Shown: piece after piece, positions 52,391 through 54,164 of the stretch
Position numbering within the stretch: the first letter of the stretch is position 1
How the letters are laid out: every line of letters begins with the position of its first letter
Assembly (NCBI GenBank): GCA_013284265.1
Contig: JABTBR010000051.1
Span: 1 to 54,164, forward strand
From: Oxalobacteraceae bacterium
GTDB lineage: Bacteria; Pseudomonadota; Gammaproteobacteria; Burkholderiales; Burkholderiaceae_D
Length of the DNA: 54,164 nucleotides
Direction: 5' to 3'
The notes under the pieces: generated by a model
What the model was told of the DNA's origin: nothing
The model's input: the letters and a program-made list of their open reading frames with translations, nothing else
The model's database searches: none
Translations under genes and position numbers: made by a program

Positions 52391-53187
52391 TGAGCGCATC
52401 CCATATCAGCATCCGCGGCGTCAACAAGGTCTTCCAGACCGAGGGGCGCGCAGTGATCGCCCTGCACAACATCGACCTGGAAATCCCGCAGGGCCAGTTC
52501 GTCTGCCTGCTCGGGCCTTCGGGCTGCGGCAAGTCGACCCTGCTCAACGCGGTGGCCGGCTTCGCGCCGCCGACCAGCGGGACCATCCACGCCGACGGCC
52601 AGCTGGTGAGCAGTCCCGGGCCGGAACGCGGCATGGTGTTCCAGGAATACGCGCTCTTCCCCTGGATGACGGTGGCCGAGAATGTCGGCTTCGGGCTGGA
52701 GATCAAGGGCCAGTCCAAGGCGCGGATCGCGCAGACGGTGGAGCAGTTGCTGGCCATGCTGTCGCTGAGCGACTTCCGCCAGCGCTATCCCAAGGACCTG
52801 TCGGGCGGCATGCGCCAGCGCGTGGCGATCGCGCGCGTGCTGGCGCTCGATTCGCCCATCATGCTGATGGACGAACCCTTCGGCGCGCTCGATGCGCTGA
52901 CCCGGCGCAATCTGCAGGACGAGCTGCTGCGCATCTGGGCCGAACTGAAGAAGACCATTATCTTCGTCACCCACAGCATCGAGGAAGCGATCTACCTGGC
53001 CGACCGCATCGTGGTGATGACCTACCGCCCCGGCACCGTCAAGCGCGACCTGCTGGTCGATCTGGCGCGCCTGCGCGACCCGGCCTCGGCCGAATTCAAT
53101 GCGCTCAAGCGCGAGCTGGGCCAGCTGGTGATGGAAGAGCAGCAGCGCCACCACCATGAGGAACTGCGCGCGGCCGCGGTCGACTAG
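52390..53187 (+). CDS. ABC transporter ATP-binding protein (SsuB/TauB type)
   Basis: A 265-residue ABC ATPase. Walker A GPSGCGKST is at 42-50, signature LSGGMRQR, Walker B IMLMDEPFGALD and the switch His in VTHSIEEAI. It belongs to the nitrate/sulphonate/taurine transport group and powers the permease encoded just before it. A long frame covers the gene upstream, but the ATG at 52390 coupled to the permease stop is the natural start. Confidence 0.95.
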   Translation: MSASHISIRGVNKVFQTEGRAVIALHNIDLEIPQGQFVCLLGPSGCGKSTLLNAVAGFAPPTSGTIHADGQLVSSPGPERGMVFQEYALFPWMTVAENVGFGLEIKGQSKARIAQTVEQLLAMLSLSDFRQRYPKDLSGGMRQRVAIARVLALDSPIMLMDEPFGALDALTRRNLQDELLRIWAELKKTIIFVTHSIEEAIYLADRIVVMTYRPGTVKRDLLVDLARLRDPASAEFNALKRELGQLVMEEQQRHHHEELRAAAVD

Positions 53188-53242
53188 CGGCCGCCAGCGG
53201 CGCCACTCAAAAGAATCCAGCCGATAGTGTAAACTGACGTCC

Positions 53243-54046
53243 ATGCAGACTCTCCTCCTTATCGCCGCCGCCTTGCTCTATCTGGTGTGCGCGCTGCTGC
53301 CGGCGCGCCGCGGCACGCTGATATCGGCCATGACGGCCGGCGCCTGGCTGGTGCATGGCGCCGCCCTGTGGTCGGCCACCCTCGCGCCGGGCATGTTGCA
53401 CCTGGGCTTTGCCACCATGCTGTCGTCGGCGCTGTGGGTGTCGGTGGCCGCCTACTGGATAGAAAACCGCAATTTCAGCTTGGACGGCCTGCGCCGCATG
53501 GTCATGCCGAACGCCGCGCTGGCCGCCGCCCTGCATGCGATCTTTCCCGGCGCGCTGGTCTCGCTGGAAGGCAAGTCGCCGATGTTCGGCTGGCATATCG
53601 CCATCGCCACCATGGCCTACAGCACCCTGACGATCGCCGCCTTCCACGCCGTGCTGATGGCGCTGCAGGAGTCGCGCCTGCACACGCGCGGCAGCGGCCG
53701 CGGTTTCCTGTCGGGCGCGCTGGACCAGTTGCCGGCCCTGCTGACGATGGAAAAACTGCTGTTCCGCATGATCGGCTTCGGCTTCGCCCTGCTCAGCCTG
53801 ACCGTGCTGTCGGGCATCGTGTTCTCGGAACAGTTGTTCGGCCAGGTGCTGAAATGGGACCATAAATCGGTGTTTACCCTGCTGTCCTGGCTGCTGTTCG
53901 CGGCCCTGCTGGCCGGGCGCCGCCTGCGCGGCTGGCGCGGCAAGACGGCCCTGAGCTTCACCTTGGCCGGATTCGCGACCTTGCTGCTGGCCTATGTCGG
54001 CAGTCGTTTTGTATTTGAAGTGGTATTGCATCGGGGATTGGCATGA
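53243..54046 (+). CDS. CcsA/YpjD-type cytochrome c assembly membrane protein
   Basis: A 267-residue inner-membrane protein with about eight helices of the cytochrome c assembly (CcsA/YpjD) family. The conserved histidines lie in MFGWHIAIATMAYST, FHAVLMAL and KWDHKSVFTLLSW. In many betaproteobacteria this gene sits beside ffh; here ABC transporter genes and others lie between. Its role is not settled: CcsA relatives handle haem, while YpjD is only inferred to. The next small gene overlaps its stop by 4 bp. Confidence 0.9.
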   Translation: MQTLLLIAAALLYLVCALLPARRGTLISAMTAGAWLVHGAALWSATLAPGMLHLGFATMLSSALWVSVAAYWIENRNFSLDGLRRMVMPNAALAAALHAIFPGALVSLEGKSPMFGWHIAIATMAYSTLTIAAFHAVLMALQESRLHTRGSGRGFLSGALDQLPALLTMEKLLFRMIGFGFALLSLTVLSGIVFSEQLFGQVLKWDHKSVFTLLSWLLFAALLAGRRLRGWRGKTALSFTLAGFATLLLAYVGSRFVFEVVLHRGLA

Positions 54047-54164
54047 CGCGTATTTTGTTCTGGCTCGCACTGGTATTTCTGGTGATGTTCGCCATCCGCA
54101 GCAAACTGAAGGGCGCCCAGCAGCGCCGCCAGCCGCCGGCCCAGCAGCCGCAGCAGGCTGGTGG
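54043..54164 (+). CDS. PP0621-like small protein (cut by window end)
   Basis: The frame starts MTRILFWLALVFLVMFAIRS followed by KLKGAQQRRQPPAQQPQQAGG and runs off the window. A single N-terminal helix and a Gln/Pro-rich linker match the PP0621 family, whose C-terminus usually has Cys pairs. It overlaps the ypjD-like stop codon (ATGA), so it is in the same operon. Confidence 0.7.
   Translation, partial: MTRILFWLALVFLVMFAIRSKLKGAQQRRQPPAQQPQQAG

Overview
The window is chromosomal DNA from a high-GC betaproteobacterium, most likely of the Oxalobacteraceae (Massilia/Duganella/Janthinobacterium type). This rests on the protein sequences (ArgA, RppH, ProS, Ffh, YggX and DUF1841 all read as Burkholderiales proteins), on GC-rich codon use, and on a dispersed palindrome with the core GACCCGCCGGGTC, a type I associate from memory with that family. 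No rRNA, tRNA, CRISPR array, prophage or insertion sequence was seen. Almost all of the window is coding; many very long antisense frames are composition artefacts.

Layout. 0-9 kb: PHB-depolymerase-type esterase, HrpA helicase, ArgA (with a possible leaderless start), YggX, a small lipoprotein and RpiA. 9.3-11.3 kb: a signalling operon of a single-domain receiver, a CheC-type phosphatase and a PAS-GGDEF diguanylate cyclase. 11.4-15.1 kb: exported proteins of unknown function, a PrxQ-like peroxiredoxin and a pocket of lower GC with a decayed gene fragment. 15.2-20.6 kb: an Entner-Doudoroff/glucose locus, edd-eda divergent from pgi and a gluconolactonase, with HexR-like sites between. 20.9-21.7 kb: a TorF-type porin. 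21.7-30.0 kb: the whole kdp potassium system, a 30-residue ORF followed by kdpFABC and kdpDE, behind a KdpE box very like the E. coli one.

30.2-33.3 kb: a small membrane protein, a GNAT-peptidase C39 fusion and an RLAN/RimK-type ATP-grasp ligase. Their leader repeats the core of the kdp promoter, so this cassette may belong to the potassium-stress regulon; it is the best candidate here for an undescribed system. 33.4-36.0 kb: a MoxR-GNAT-VWA(CoxE) operon. 36.3-43.8 kb: two small c-type cytochromes, a methyltransferase, DUF1841, a RutE-like nitroreductase, RppH, ProS, a lytic transglycosylase and a SWIB-domain protein. 44-54 kb: Ffh, a YjgN-M48 protease pair, a beta-propeller lipoprotein, an NMT1/taurine-type ABC transporter, a CcsA/YpjD membrane protein and the start of a small PP0621-like gene cut by the window edge.

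Across the window, five copies of a roughly 64-bp palindrome sit at gene ends. One supplies the stop codon of the esterase and one splits the ABC transporter operon. Two operons (torF and yjgN-M48) carry an intrinsic-terminator hairpin about 20 nt before the start codon, which suggests leader attenuation.
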